The notes beneath the pieces were generated by a model that was not told where the DNA came from, made no database searches, and worked only from the letters and a program-made list of their open reading frames with translations. From Rubrivivax gelatinosus IL144 (GTDB lineage Bacteria > Pseudomonadota > Gammaproteobacteria > Burkholderiales > Burkholderiaceae_C): 64,000 bases of DNA. The position numbers and the translations under genes are program-made. Location of the stretch: contig NC_017075.1 in NCBI RefSeq assembly GCF_000284255.1, positions 248,001 through 312,000 of the forward strand, in the 5' to 3' direction. Each line of letters begins with the position of its first letter. Positions within the stretch are counted from its first letter, which is position 1. Shown here in pieces: positions 49,632-58,666 of the stretch.

Positions 49632-50168
49632 TCAGCGGCGGCCGAGGCGCATGCGGTCGAGCAGGCCGTCGCGGTCGATGAACTGGTGCTTGATCGCGGC
49701 GGCGACGTGCAGCACGACGACGGTGGCCAGCGTGTAGGCCAGCAGCCCGTGCAGCGGCTTGATCGTCTCGGCGAAGGCGCGGTCGGCGGCGACGAAGTCG
49801 GGCAGCGGCAGCACGCCGAAGAGCACGATCGGGAAACCGGCCGCCGAGCTGTAGGCCCAGCCCGAGAGCGGCACGGCGAAGAACAGCGCGTACAGCGCCC
49901 AGTGCACGGCGTGCGCCGCACGCTGCTGCCAGGCCGGGCCCGGCAGGTCGGCCGGCGGGCGGTGCGACAGGCGCCACAGCAGGCGCAGCGCCGAGGCCGC
50001 GAGGATCAGCACGCCGGCCCACTTGTGCCAGTTGTAGAGCTTCAGCCGCGTCGGCGACAGCGGCAGGTCGGCCATGTAGAAGCCGACGCAGAAGGCGCCG
50101 ACGATGGCCAGGGCCAGCAGCCAGTGGAAGGCGACGGCGACGGCGTCGTAGCGGGCGGGGTTCGTCAT
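49632..50168 (-). CDS. Cytochrome b561-type membrane protein
   Basis: A 178-residue protein with four membrane helices. Haem-ligand candidates are the His in VAFHWLLALA, YNWHKWAGVL, AHAVHWALYA and LHGLLAYTLATVVVLHVAAA. The family transfers electrons from quinol, or oxidises superoxide in E. coli CybB. It leads the b561-YceI-YceI operon. Confidence 0.93.
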   Translation of the reverse strand: MTNPARYDAVAVAFHWLLALAIVGAFCVGFYMADLPLSPTRLKLYNWHKWAGVLILAASALRLLWRLSHRPPADLPGPAWQQRAAHAVHWALYALFFAVPLSGWAYSSAAGFPIVLFGVLPLPDFVAADRAFAETIKPLHGLLAYTLATVVVLHVAAAIKHQFIDRDGLLDRMRLGRR

Positions 50169-50273
50169 GGCCGGCAGTATTCCGGCCCGCCCCCGCTCGA
50201 CGGTTCAACGGATTTGATCGCCCCGATGAGCGCAGGTGAAAGCGCCCGAACGGCGCCGGGGCTTCGGCGACGC

Positions 50274-51128
50274 CTAGCCGGACAGCCCCACGACCAGCGG
50301 CGCCAGCCGCGCCAGCGTCGCGTCGTCGTCGACGAGGCCGTGGCGCACCGCGAAGTCCAGCGTCACCAGCGCCGCGTCCACCGTCATCGCCGCGGTGGCG
50401 GCGAGCGCCAGCGCGGCCTCGACGTCCAGCAGGCGGAAGGCGTGCACCTCGCCGTCCTGGTTGCGCGGCACGACGCCGGCAGGCAGTTCGATGTCCCAGC
50501 CGTGGATCAGCTCGTGCTGCAGGCCTTCGGGGATGTCGCGCGCGGTGCGCAGCACACGCCCGGGCCGGCGCGGCGCCAGCGCCTCGGCGTCCAGGCCGGC
50601 TTCCTCCCAGGCTTCGCGCACCAGCGTCTGTTCGGGCGTCTGGCCGATCGGCACGCCGCCGCCGATGAGGTTGTCGTGCAGCCCCGGGTCGGTGGACTTG
50701 GTGAACGAACGCTGCGCGATCCACAGCGCCGCTGGCCGGCCGTCGGGCCCGGCGACCCAGCCGGTGGCGTGCGCCCCCAGCGTCAGCGTGCCCCAGTAGC
50801 GCGCCGCGGCGCGTTCGAAATGCGCCAGCACGGTCAGCGTCGCCGGGTCGTAGAGCGGGAAGGGCTCGTCCCGCCAGCCGCGCAGCCGGCCGGCGTCGCG
50901 CAAGGCGGCGTTGATGCGCGCCAGCGCGGCGTCGCGTTCGTCGGGCGCGACGGCGAGCACGACGCCGTCCTCGTGCACCTGCAGTTCGTCGAAAGCCGAG
51001 AGCGCGTCGAGCTCGCCCGCCGCGACCGCGCCGACGACGAGGTCGCCGACGACGAAGGGCACGCGCCGCAGGTCGGCGCGCATCGCGGCGCCGAGCGCGT
51101 ACCAGGCAGGCGGGGTGGGCGGCTTCAT
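50274..51128 (-). CDS. Nudix hydrolase with N-terminal DUF4743-type domain
   Basis: A 284-residue soluble protein. An N-terminal domain of about 110 residues is followed by a Nudix domain whose box reads GGGVPIGQTPEQTLVREAWEEAGL. The REAWEE core that binds metal is intact, but the usual upstream Glu is Gln (IGQT). DUF4743 proteins resemble the Tnr3/thiamine-diphosphate phosphohydrolase group; the substrate is not known here. Its start lies 10 bases after the stop of the oxidoreductase gene, suggesting cotranscription. Confidence 0.85.
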   Translation of the reverse strand: MKPPTPPAWYALGAAMRADLRRVPFVVGDLVVGAVAAGELDALSAFDELQVHEDGVVLAVAPDERDAALARINAALRDAGRLRGWRDEPFPLYDPATLTVLAHFERAAARYWGTLTLGAHATGWVAGPDGRPAALWIAQRSFTKSTDPGLHDNLIGGGVPIGQTPEQTLVREAWEEAGLDAEALAPRRPGRVLRTARDIPEGLQHELIHGWDIELPAGVVPRNQDGEVHAFRLLDVEAALALAATAAMTVDAALVTLDFAVRHGLVDDDATLARLAPLVVGLSG

Positions 51129-51138
51129 GCGCCCCAGT

Positions 51139-54100
51139 CTATCGGGCGCTGGCGGTCACCGGCGTGACGGGCGCGGGGGTGTTGCTGCGCCAGCGTGCCA
51201 GCAGCGACTCCCAGCGCGGGCGCACCGCGCGCAGGTGGCGTTCCTTGACGTGGCCGTAGCCGCGGATGTCTTCCGGCAGGCGCGCGATCTCCAGCGCCAG
51301 CGGCAGCCGCGCCGCGTCCAGCCCGGCGAGGATCTCCTCGATCGCGGCGCGGTAGTCGGCGATCAGCCGGCGTTCGACGACGCGCTCGGGGTTGCGGCCG
51401 AAGGGGTCGAAGGCCGTGCCGCGCAGGCGCTTGAAGCGCGCCAGCAGCGGGAAGACGTGGTGCAGCCAGGGCCCGTAGCGGCGCTTGACCAGTTCGCCGC
51501 GTTCGTTGCGTGACGCGAACATCGGCGGCGCCAGGTGGTGCACGAGCTTGAAGTCGCCTTCGAACATCGTCTCCAGCCTGGCGTGGAAGGCCGGGTCGCT
51601 GTGCAGCCGCGCGACCTCGTACTCGTCCTTGTAGGCCATCAGCTTGAAGAGGTAGCGCGCGACGGCTTCCGAGAGCTTGCTACTGCCCAGCGGCCGTTCC
51701 GCTTCGCGCACGCGCTCGACGAAGCCGCGGTAGTCGGCGGCGTAGGCCGCGTCCTGGTAGCCGACGAGGAAATCGGCGCGGCGCGCGACGATCTCCTCCA
51801 GCGAAGGCCGGCGCACGATGTCGATGACCTGGCGCGCGGCGGTCAGCGACTGCACGGCGGCCAGGTCGTGGGCGCAGCGCCGGCCCCATTCGAAGGCCGC
51901 CTGGTTCTTCTGCACCTGCACGCCGTTGAGCTCGATCGCGCGCATCAGCGCCGCACGCGACAACGGGATGCGGCCCATCTGCCAGGCGTAGCCCAGCAGC
52001 AGCGGGTTGGTGTAGATCGTCTCGCCGAGCAGGCGCTCGGCGGCCTGTTCGGCGTCGAAGGCGCCGAGCGCCGCGTCGCCGACGCTGGCGCGCAGCGCGG
52101 CTTCGCAGGCGCCGGCGGGCGACTGCCAGTCGGGGTTGCCCATCACCGCCGCGGTCGGCGTGCCGTGGGTGTTGAGCACGACGGCGCTGCGGCCCGGGGC
52201 CAGCGTCGCCAGCGTCGTCTTGGACGCGCCGACGATCGCGTCGCAGGCGATCAGCAGGTCGGCCTTGGCGGTGTCGACCTTGCTGGTGCGCAGCATCTCC
52301 GGGTGCTCGGCGATCTGCACGTGGCTCCAGGCGGCGCCGCCTTTCTGCGCCAGGCCGCCAGCGTCCTGCGTGATGACGGCCTTGCCTTCCAGGTGCGCGG
52401 CCATGCCGAGCAGCTGGCCGATGGTGATGACGCCGGTGCCGCCGATGCCGGCGACGAGGATGCCCCAGGCCTCGCTGGCCACCGGCAGCGCCGGCTCGGG
52501 CACCGCGGGCAGCGCGTCCAGCGTCGGCCGTGCCTGCGGCGCCGGCTTGCGCAGCGTGCCGCCCTGCACGGTGACGAAGCTCGGGCAGAAGCCCTTCACG
52601 CAGGAGAAGTCCTTGTTGCAGGTGTTCTGGTTGATGCGGCGCTTGCGGCCGAACTCGGTCTCCAGCGGCTCGACCGACAGGCAGTTGCTCTGCACGCTGC
52701 AGTCGCCGCAGCCTTCGCAGACCAGTTCGTTGATGACGACGCGCGAGTCGGCCTCGGCCATCGTGCCGCGCTTGCGGCGGCGGCGTTTCTCGGTGGCGCA
52801 GGTCTGGTCGTAGACGATGACGCTCGTGCCGCGGATCGTGCGGAACTCGTTCTGCAGGCGGTCGAACTCGTCGCGGTGGTGCACCGTGACGCCGGGCTCG
52901 AGCATCACGCCGCTGTACTTGGCCGGCTCGTCGGTGACGACGACGAGCCTGGCGACGCCTTCGCTGACCAGGCTCTTGACGATCTGCGGCACCGAGTGGC
53001 CCTCGGGGCGCTCGCCGACACGCTGGCCGCCGGTCATCGCGACGGCGTCGTTGTAGAGCAGCTTGTAGGTGATGTTGACGCCGGCGGCGATGCTCTGGCG
53101 CACCGCGAGGATGCCGCTGTGGAAGTAGGTGCCGTCGCCCAGGTTGGCGAAGACGTGGCCGTCCTTGGAGAACGGCGCCTGACCGACCCAGGCGACGCCT
53201 TCGCCGCCCATCTGCGAGAAGGTCGTCGTCGCGCGGTCCATCCAGGTCGCCATGTAGTGGCAGCCGATGCCGGCCAGCGCGCGGCTGCCTTCGGGCACGC
53301 GGGTGCTGGTGTTGTGCGGGCAGCCGCTGCAGAACCAGGGCGGGCGCGCGCCGGTGTCGGGGCCGGCGGCGGCCAGTTCACGCTCGCGCCGGTCGACCAC
53401 GGCCAGCCAGGCGTCCATGCGCGCGGCCACCTCGGCCGGCACGCCCAGCTTCTTCAGCCGCTTGGCGATGGCGCGCGCGATGATCGCCGGCGTCAGGTCG
53501 GCCTTGGCGCGCAACAGCCAGTTCTCGCTCGGGTTGGGGCGGCTCCATTCGCCGCCGCTGTCCTCGCCCTCGGGCTCGTCGAACTTGCCCAGCACGTTGG
53601 GGCGCACGTCGGGGCGCCAGTTGTAGAGCTCTTCCTTCAGCTGGTACTCGATGATCTGGCGCTTCTCCTCGACGACGAGGATCTCGTCCAGCCCTTCGGC
53701 GAAGGCGCGCGTCGCGGTCGCCTCCAGCGGCCAGACCACGGCCACCTTGTGCAGCCGGATGCCGAGCGCGTGGCAGGCGGCGTCGTCCAACCCCAGGTCG
53801 GCCAGCGCCTGGCGCGTGTCGTTCCAGGACTTGCCGCTGGCGATGATGCCGAAGCGGTCGTGCGGGCCGCGCACGACGTCGTGGTTCAGCCGGTTGGCGC
53901 GCACGTAGGCCAGCGCGGCGTACCACTTGTGGTCCATCAGCCGCGCTTCCTGCTCCAGCGGCGTGTCGGGCCAGCGGATGTGCAGGCCGCCGGGCGGCAT
54001 CGCGAAGTCCTCGGGCAGCACGATCTGCACGCGGGCCGGGTCGATGTCGACGGTGGTGGTGCTCTCGACGATGTCCTGGATCGTCTTCATCGAGGTCCAC

Positions 54101-54717
54101 AGGCCCGAGAAGCGGCTCATCGCGATCGCGTGCAGCCCCAGGTCCAGGATCTCCTGCACGCTGGCCGGGAAGAACACCGGCAGCCCGCAGGCCTTGAAGA
54201 TGTGGTCGCTCTGGTGCGCCGCGGTCGAGCTCTTGGCGACGTGGTCGTCGCCGGCGATCGCGACGACGCCGCCGTGGCGCGCGGTGCCGGCCATGTTGGC
54301 GTGCTTGAAGACGTCGGAGCAGCGGTCCACGCCCGGGCCCTTGCCGTACCAAAGGCCGAAGACGCCGTCGAACTTCTTCGCCTCGGGGAACAGGTCGAGC
54401 TGCTGCGTGCCCCAGACCGCGGTGGCGCCCAGCTCCTCGTTGACGCCGGGCTGGAAGACGATGTTTTGCGCCTCCAAGTGTTTCTTCGCCGCCCACAGCG
54501 CCTGGTCGTAGCCGCCCAGCGGGCTGCCGCGGTAGCCGCTGATGAAGCCGGCGGTGTTGAGGCCGGCGAGTTCGTCGCGGCGGCGCTGCAGCATCGGCAG
54601 CCGCACCAGCGCCTGCACGCCGCTCATGAAGGCGCGGCCGCTGTCCAGCGCGTACTTGTCGTCGAGCGACACGCGGGCCAGCGCCTCGCGGACCGCATCG
54701 CTCATGGGTGCGTTCAT
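51139..54717 (-). CDS. Indolepyruvate:ferredoxin oxidoreductase, fused alpha/beta form
   Basis: A 1192-residue fused 2-oxoacid oxidoreductase. The N-terminal pyrimidine-binding half has GFISGYRGSPLGGYDQALW and LWYGKGPGVDRCSDVFKHAN. The middle TPP domain has CSGCPHNTST and LGDGTYFHSGILAVRQSIAA. A four-Cys segment, VCEGCGDCSVQSNC with later NQNTCNKDFSC and GFCPSF, binds [4Fe-4S]. The gamma-like domain (GIGGTGVITIGQLLGMAAHL) and a C-terminal extension follow. It oxidatively decarboxylates aryl pyruvates from aromatic amino acids to acyl-CoA. ATG 54717 follows AGGAGACGAG. Divergent from an Lrp-type regulator, its likely controller. Confidence 0.94.
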   Translation of the reverse strand: MNAPMSDAVREALARVSLDDKYALDSGRAFMSGVQALVRLPMLQRRRDELAGLNTAGFISGYRGSPLGGYDQALWAAKKHLEAQNIVFQPGVNEELGATAVWGTQQLDLFPEAKKFDGVFGLWYGKGPGVDRCSDVFKHANMAGTARHGGVVAIAGDDHVAKSSTAAHQSDHIFKACGLPVFFPASVQEILDLGLHAIAMSRFSGLWTSMKTIQDIVESTTTVDIDPARVQIVLPEDFAMPPGGLHIRWPDTPLEQEARLMDHKWYAALAYVRANRLNHDVVRGPHDRFGIIASGKSWNDTRQALADLGLDDAACHALGIRLHKVAVVWPLEATATRAFAEGLDEILVVEEKRQIIEYQLKEELYNWRPDVRPNVLGKFDEPEGEDSGGEWSRPNPSENWLLRAKADLTPAIIARAIAKRLKKLGVPAEVAARMDAWLAVVDRRERELAAAGPDTGARPPWFCSGCPHNTSTRVPEGSRALAGIGCHYMATWMDRATTTFSQMGGEGVAWVGQAPFSKDGHVFANLGDGTYFHSGILAVRQSIAAGVNITYKLLYNDAVAMTGGQRVGERPEGHSVPQIVKSLVSEGVARLVVVTDEPAKYSGVMLEPGVTVHHRDEFDRLQNEFRTIRGTSVIVYDQTCATEKRRRRKRGTMAEADSRVVINELVCEGCGDCSVQSNCLSVEPLETEFGRKRRINQNTCNKDFSCVKGFCPSFVTVQGGTLRKPAPQARPTLDALPAVPEPALPVASEAWGILVAGIGGTGVITIGQLLGMAAHLEGKAVITQDAGGLAQKGGAAWSHVQIAEHPEMLRTSKVDTAKADLLIACDAIVGASKTTLATLAPGRSAVVLNTHGTPTAAVMGNPDWQSPAGACEAALRASVGDAALGAFDAEQAAERLLGETIYTNPLLLGYAWQMGRIPLSRAALMRAIELNGVQVQKNQAAFEWGRRCAHDLAAVQSLTAARQVIDIVRRPSLEEIVARRADFLVGYQDAAYAADYRGFVERVREAERPLGSSKLSEAVARYLFKLMAYKDEYEVARLHSDPAFHARLETMFEGDFKLVHHLAPPMFASRNERGELVKRRYGPWLHHVFPLLARFKRLRGTAFDPFGRNPERVVERRLIADYRAAIEEILAGLDAARLPLALEIARLPEDIRGYGHVKERHLRAVRPRWESLLARWRSNTPAPVTPVTASAR

Positions 54718-54859
54718 CTCGTCTCCTGCTGGCCTCTGGCGGACCGATGGTTGTGGACCAGTGTAGGCAGCAGGGTTCGCCCTGTCTTTTCGGGTCTTGC
54801 CGCGTCGGCGACGATTTCGGCAATGTGATTTCGCAGACTGGCGGTTTGGAGAAAGAACC

Positions 54860-55405
54860 GTGCTCAAAAACGCTGTTTCAGGGAAAACCACGAGTTCCGA
54901 GGCCGAGCCCGCCGACGGCTCGCGCCAGGGGCTGGACCGCCACGACGTCGCGATCCTGGCGGCGCTGCAGCACGACGCGCGCCTGTCCAACGCCGAGCTG
55001 GCGACGCGCATCGGCCTGTCGCCTGCGCCGACCTGGCGGCGCGTGCGCCGGCTGGAGCAGCAGGGTTACATCACCGGCTACCGCGCCGAGATCGACCGCC
55101 GCCGGGTCGGCCTGGGCGTGCTGGCCTTCGTGCGCATCGACGCCGAACGCAACAACGCCGAGGCGACGCAGGCGCTGGAGCAGGCGCTGGCCGCGCTGCC
55201 GGAGGTCGTGGCCTGCCACTACATCAGCGGCGCCGGCACCTTCGAGCTGCACGTCGTCGCCACCGACCTCGACGCTTTCTCGCGCTGGACGATGCAGACG
55301 CTGTTCAAGCTGCCCAACGTGAAGGACCTGCACACCAGCTTCTCGCTGGGCGAAGTCAAGGCGGGCGCCGTGCTACCGCTCACGCATTTGATCGAAACAT
55401 CCTGA
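54860..55405 (+). CDS. Lrp/AsnC-family regulator
   Basis: A 181-residue feast/famine regulator. The HTH is LDRHDVAILAALQHDARLSN then ELATRIGLSPAPTWRRVRRL; the C-terminal RAM domain holds ALAALPEVVACHYISGAGTF and DLDAFSRWTMQTLFKLPNVK. It probably senses an amino acid and controls the divergent indolepyruvate oxidoreductase. The start is GTG 54860 behind GGAGAAAGAACC; the longer reading has an Arg-rich extension. Two GATTTCG direct repeats 14 bases apart (54813, 54827) lie in the gap and may be binding sites. Confidence 0.93.
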   Translation: MLKNAVSGKTTSSEAEPADGSRQGLDRHDVAILAALQHDARLSNAELATRIGLSPAPTWRRVRRLEQQGYITGYRAEIDRRRVGLGVLAFVRIDAERNNAEATQALEQALAALPEVVACHYISGAGTFELHVVATDLDAFSRWTMQTLFKLPNVKDLHTSFSLGEVKAGAVLPLTHLIETS

Positions 55406-55445
55406 TTCAGCTCAACTTTGAATCATATTTGCCGATTTGGCGTGC

Positions 55446-56567
55446 ATGCTGCCTTCGGCGATGCGCTTCCTCGGCAACCTGCTCCTCGGGCGTGACCCGG
55501 ACCAGCGGCTGCACACCCTGCTGACGCTGGTCGGCTGGACGACCTGCGTGCTGATGTCGGTCGCCCATTACGCCGAGGCGGTGCTGGGCCTGGCCGACGA
55601 GGCGAACACGTCGTGGCTGGCGGTTTTCAGCACCATAGGGGCGTTGCTGTTCTACCTGCTGATGCGGTCCGGCGTGGCCCCGCAGTGGGTCACGCACGCC
55701 AGGCTGTCCTGGGTGCAGGCTTCCTGGGCCACCGTCGCGATCTGCTGGGCGTACGCGCTGTCGGGCCCGGCGCGGGGGGCAGCCGTGCTGCTGCTGGTGC
55801 TGCTGCCGCTGTTCGGCATGTTCTCGCTGACGCCGCGCCAGACCTGGCGCATGGCCGTCGCCGCCTACCTCGCCGTCGCGCTGGTGATGGCCTGGAAGGC
55901 GCAGGTCGAGCCCGAGCGCTACGACCCGCGCATCGAACTGCTGCACCTCGTCTTCGCCGGCATCGTGCTGTCGGTCTCGTCGGTGCTGGCGACGCTGATC
56001 GGCCGTCTCAAGCGCCAGTCCGAGCAGGAACGCTCGAAGCTCGCGTGCGCGCTCGAGCGCATCGAGGCGCTGGCCACGCACGACGAACTGACCGGCCTGA
56101 CCAACCGCCGCGCCGCCGGCGAACGCCTGCGGCGCGCGGCGCGCGAGCCCGGCGCGTCGATGTGCGTCGCGATGATCGACCTCGACCGCTTCAAGCAGGT
56201 CAACGACAGCCGCGGACACGCCGTCGGCGACGAGGTGCTGCGCCACTTCGCCCGGGTGGCGCGGCAGACGGTGCGCGCCGAGGACATGCTGGCGCGCTGG
56301 GGCGGCGAGGAGTTCCTGCTGCTGATGCCGGCCACCACGCCCGAGCAGGCGCTGACCGTGCTGGCGCGGCTGCGCGAGCGCCTGCGCGCGGCGCCGCTGG
56401 CCTGCGCCGGCGCCGGTTACACGGTGACTTTCTCGGCCGGCGTCGCTCCCTGCGGCGGCGCGGGCGAGGCCGACCTCGACGCCGCGATCGCGCGCGCCGA
56501 CGACGCGATGTACCGCGCCAAGCGCGAAGGCCGCGATCGCACGCTGCTGCAGCCGGTGGCCGCCTAG
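55446..56567 (+). CDS. Membrane-bound diguanylate cyclase
   Basis: A protein of about 373 residues with six predicted membrane helices in the first 190 residues, a short coiled linker, and a C-terminal GGDEF domain. The active site is RWGGEEF, and the metal/GTP segment MIDLDRFKQVNDSRGHAVGD is complete, so cyclic-di-GMP synthesis is expected. An inhibitory RxxD site is not obvious. The start is uncertain among TTG 55437, ATG 55446 and ATG 55461; none has a good ribosome site. A sister gene follows in tandem. Confidence 0.88.
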   Translation: MLPSAMRFLGNLLLGRDPDQRLHTLLTLVGWTTCVLMSVAHYAEAVLGLADEANTSWLAVFSTIGALLFYLLMRSGVAPQWVTHARLSWVQASWATVAICWAYALSGPARGAAVLLLVLLPLFGMFSLTPRQTWRMAVAAYLAVALVMAWKAQVEPERYDPRIELLHLVFAGIVLSVSSVLATLIGRLKRQSEQERSKLACALERIEALATHDELTGLTNRRAAGERLRRAAREPGASMCVAMIDLDRFKQVNDSRGHAVGDEVLRHFARVARQTVRAEDMLARWGGEEFLLLMPATTPEQALTVLARLRERLRAAPLACAGAGYTVTFSAGVAPCGGAGEADLDAAIARADDAMYRAKREGRDRTLLQPVAA

Positions 56568-56638
56568 ACGTCAATCCGCCGACGCCCGAGTGCGATACCC
56601 TCGGGGGCTGGCTCCTTGACGCGAGGACACCGAGGCCG

Positions 56639-57730
56639 ATGCGCCTGCTCGACGCCCTGCTGACACCCGACCCGGTCCGCCGGGCGCGGCTGCTGCAGTC
56701 GCTGCTGGCGATGTCCACGATGTGCGCCGGCATCGCCGCGATGCACTACTTCGTCTGGATCGGCGTCGCCTCGGCTACCGGCGTCGGCGTCTGGACCGTC
56801 GTCGCCTTCGCCGGCATGGCGATGCTCTACGCGGCGATCCGCAGCGGCTGGACCGAACGCCTGGCCGACCCCTCGCTGTCGATCGTGCAGATGAACTTCG
56901 CGATCGCCTGCAGCGCCGCCGCCTACGCCCTGCTCGGGCCCGGCCGCGGCGGCGTCTTCCCGGTCGTGATGGTCATCCTGATGTACGGCATGTTCAAGTC
57001 GACGATGCGCCAGATGGCCGGGGTCTGCGTCTTCGGTGTCGGCCTGCTCGGTGCGACGATGGGCGCGATGGCGATGCTGGACCCGGCGCGCTACCCGCCG
57101 GCCATCGAGCTCGGCCACTTCCTGATGGTGGCGACGATGATGCCGGCGGCGTCGATCCTCGCCGCGCGGCTGTCGCGGCTGCGGCTGATCGCGCGCGAGC
57201 AGAAGGAGGAGCTGAGCGCGGCGCTGGAACGCATCCGCCAGCTCGCCACGCGCGACGAGCTCACCGGGCTGATCAACCGCCGCCACATGGTCGAGCTGAT
57301 CGAGCAGGAGCACCAGCGCTGCGTGCGCTCGGGCCACACCTTCTGCGTCGCGATGCTGCAGATCGACGACTTCGCGGCCGAGGCGCGTGCCCTCGGCGAG
57401 GGCGGCGAGATCCGGCTGCTGCGCGGCATGGCGCAGGAAGCGGCGCATCGCGTGCGTGTCGCCGACGTTCTGGCTTACTGGGGAGATGCACGCTTCATGC
57501 TGTTGATGTCGGACACGCGCGCTTCGCTGGCGCGCGCCGGACTGGACCGTCTGCGCGAGGCCGTGGCCGGCGCACGCGTGCTGTCGGAGGCGCCGCTGCT
57601 GCGCTTCAGCCTCTCGGCGGGGCTCGCCGAACACCATGCGGGAGAGACCGTCGAGCAGACCGTCGCACGCGCCGAGCAGGCGCTGCACGACGCGCTGCGC
57701 CAGGGCGAGAGCCGGGTGGTCGTCGCGTGA
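56639..57730 (+). CDS. Degenerate GGDEF-domain membrane protein, tandem paralogue
   Basis: A 363-residue protein with the same six-helix sensor and linker layout as its neighbour (LERIRQLATRDELTGLINRR against LERIEALATHDELTGLTNRR), so the two arose by duplication. The catalytic motif is ruined: RWGGEEF has become YWGDARF, and the metal-binding segment MIDLDRFKQVND is MLQIDDFAAEAR. It cannot be a normal cyclase. It may sense and regulate the active partner, for example by forming heterodimers. ATG 56639 follows CGAGGCCG. Its stop overlaps the next gene as GTGA. Confidence 0.85.
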   Translation: MRLLDALLTPDPVRRARLLQSLLAMSTMCAGIAAMHYFVWIGVASATGVGVWTVVAFAGMAMLYAAIRSGWTERLADPSLSIVQMNFAIACSAAAYALLGPGRGGVFPVVMVILMYGMFKSTMRQMAGVCVFGVGLLGATMGAMAMLDPARYPPAIELGHFLMVATMMPAASILAARLSRLRLIAREQKEELSAALERIRQLATRDELTGLINRRHMVELIEQEHQRCVRSGHTFCVAMLQIDDFAAEARALGEGGEIRLLRGMAQEAAHRVRVADVLAYWGDARFMLLMSDTRASLARAGLDRLREAVAGARVLSEAPLLRFSLSAGLAEHHAGETVEQTVARAEQALHDALRQGESRVVVA

Positions 57731-58635
57731 CGGCGGGCGCGGGACACGGCGGCGGCCTGCCCGGCCGCCATCTGCTGCTGGCGCTGGCCGTCGTCGCGGT
57801 CTGGGGCACCAACTTCGTCGTCATCAAGCTGGCGCTGGCGGCGCTGCCGCCGCTGCTGTTCGCGGTGCTGCGCTTCGCTTTCGTGCTGCTGCCGGCGGCG
57901 CTGTTCATCCGCCGCCCGCCGGTGCCCTGGCGCCAGCTGGCGGCCTACGGCGTGCTGATCGGCGCCGGCCAGTTCGGCCTGCTCTACGTCGCGATGCGCG
58001 GCCACATCGCGCCGGGGCTGGCCTCGCTGGTCATCCAGACCCAGGTCTTCTTCACGATCGGGCTGGCGATCGTGCTCGCCGGCGAGCGCGTGCGTGCCTT
58101 CCAGTGGGGCGCGCTGGCGCTGGCGGTGGCCGGCATCGGCGTCATCGCCTGGCACACCGACGCGCAGACGACGCCGCTGGGCCTGGCGCTGGTGCTCTGC
58201 GCCGCGGCGTCCTGGGCCGGCGGCAACCTCGTCGCACGCCAGAGCGGCAAGGTCGACATGCTGGGCTACGTCGTCTGGTCCAGCCTGTTCGCGCTGCCGC
58301 CGCTGGCGGCGCTGTCGCTGCTGCTCGAAGGGCCGGAGCTGATCCTCCATTCGCTGGCGAACGCCGACGCCGGCGCCTGGGCGGCGGTGGCCTGGCAGTC
58401 GGTCGGCAACTCGCTGTTCGGCTACGCCGCCTGGGGCTGGCTGCTGGCGCGCCACCCGGCGGCCACCGTCGTGCCGATGGCGCTGCTGGTGCCGGTGTTC
58501 GGCATGGGTGCCTCGGCGCTGATGCTGGCCGAGCCGCTGCCGGGCTGGAAGCTGGCGGCCGCGGCGCTGGTGATGTCCGGGCTGGCGCTGAACCTGTTCT
58601 GGCCGCGGCTGCGCGAGCGTCTGGCGCGCGGCTGA
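57727..58635 (+). CDS. EamA-family (DMT) permease
   Basis: A 302-residue membrane protein with ten helices and two EamA repeats: LALAVVAVWGTNFVVIKLAL and LVLCAAASWAGGNLVARQSG. Similarity is to the O-acetylserine/cysteine exporter EamA subgroup. The start is GTG 57727, overlapping the preceding stop (GTGA), so it is translated with the degenerate GGDEF gene. No functional link between the two is evident. Confidence 0.9.
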   Translation: MTAGAGHGGGLPGRHLLLALAVVAVWGTNFVVIKLALAALPPLLFAVLRFAFVLLPAALFIRRPPVPWRQLAAYGVLIGAGQFGLLYVAMRGHIAPGLASLVIQTQVFFTIGLAIVLAGERVRAFQWGALALAVAGIGVIAWHTDAQTTPLGLALVLCAAASWAGGNLVARQSGKVDMLGYVVWSSLFALPPLAALSLLLEGPELILHSLANADAGAWAAVAWQSVGNSLFGYAAWGWLLARHPAATVVPMALLVPVFGMGASALMLAEPLPGWKLAAAALVMSGLALNLFWPRLRERLARG

Positions 58636-58666
58636 ACGACTGCGGCCGCGCGCCGCGCGGGAACGC

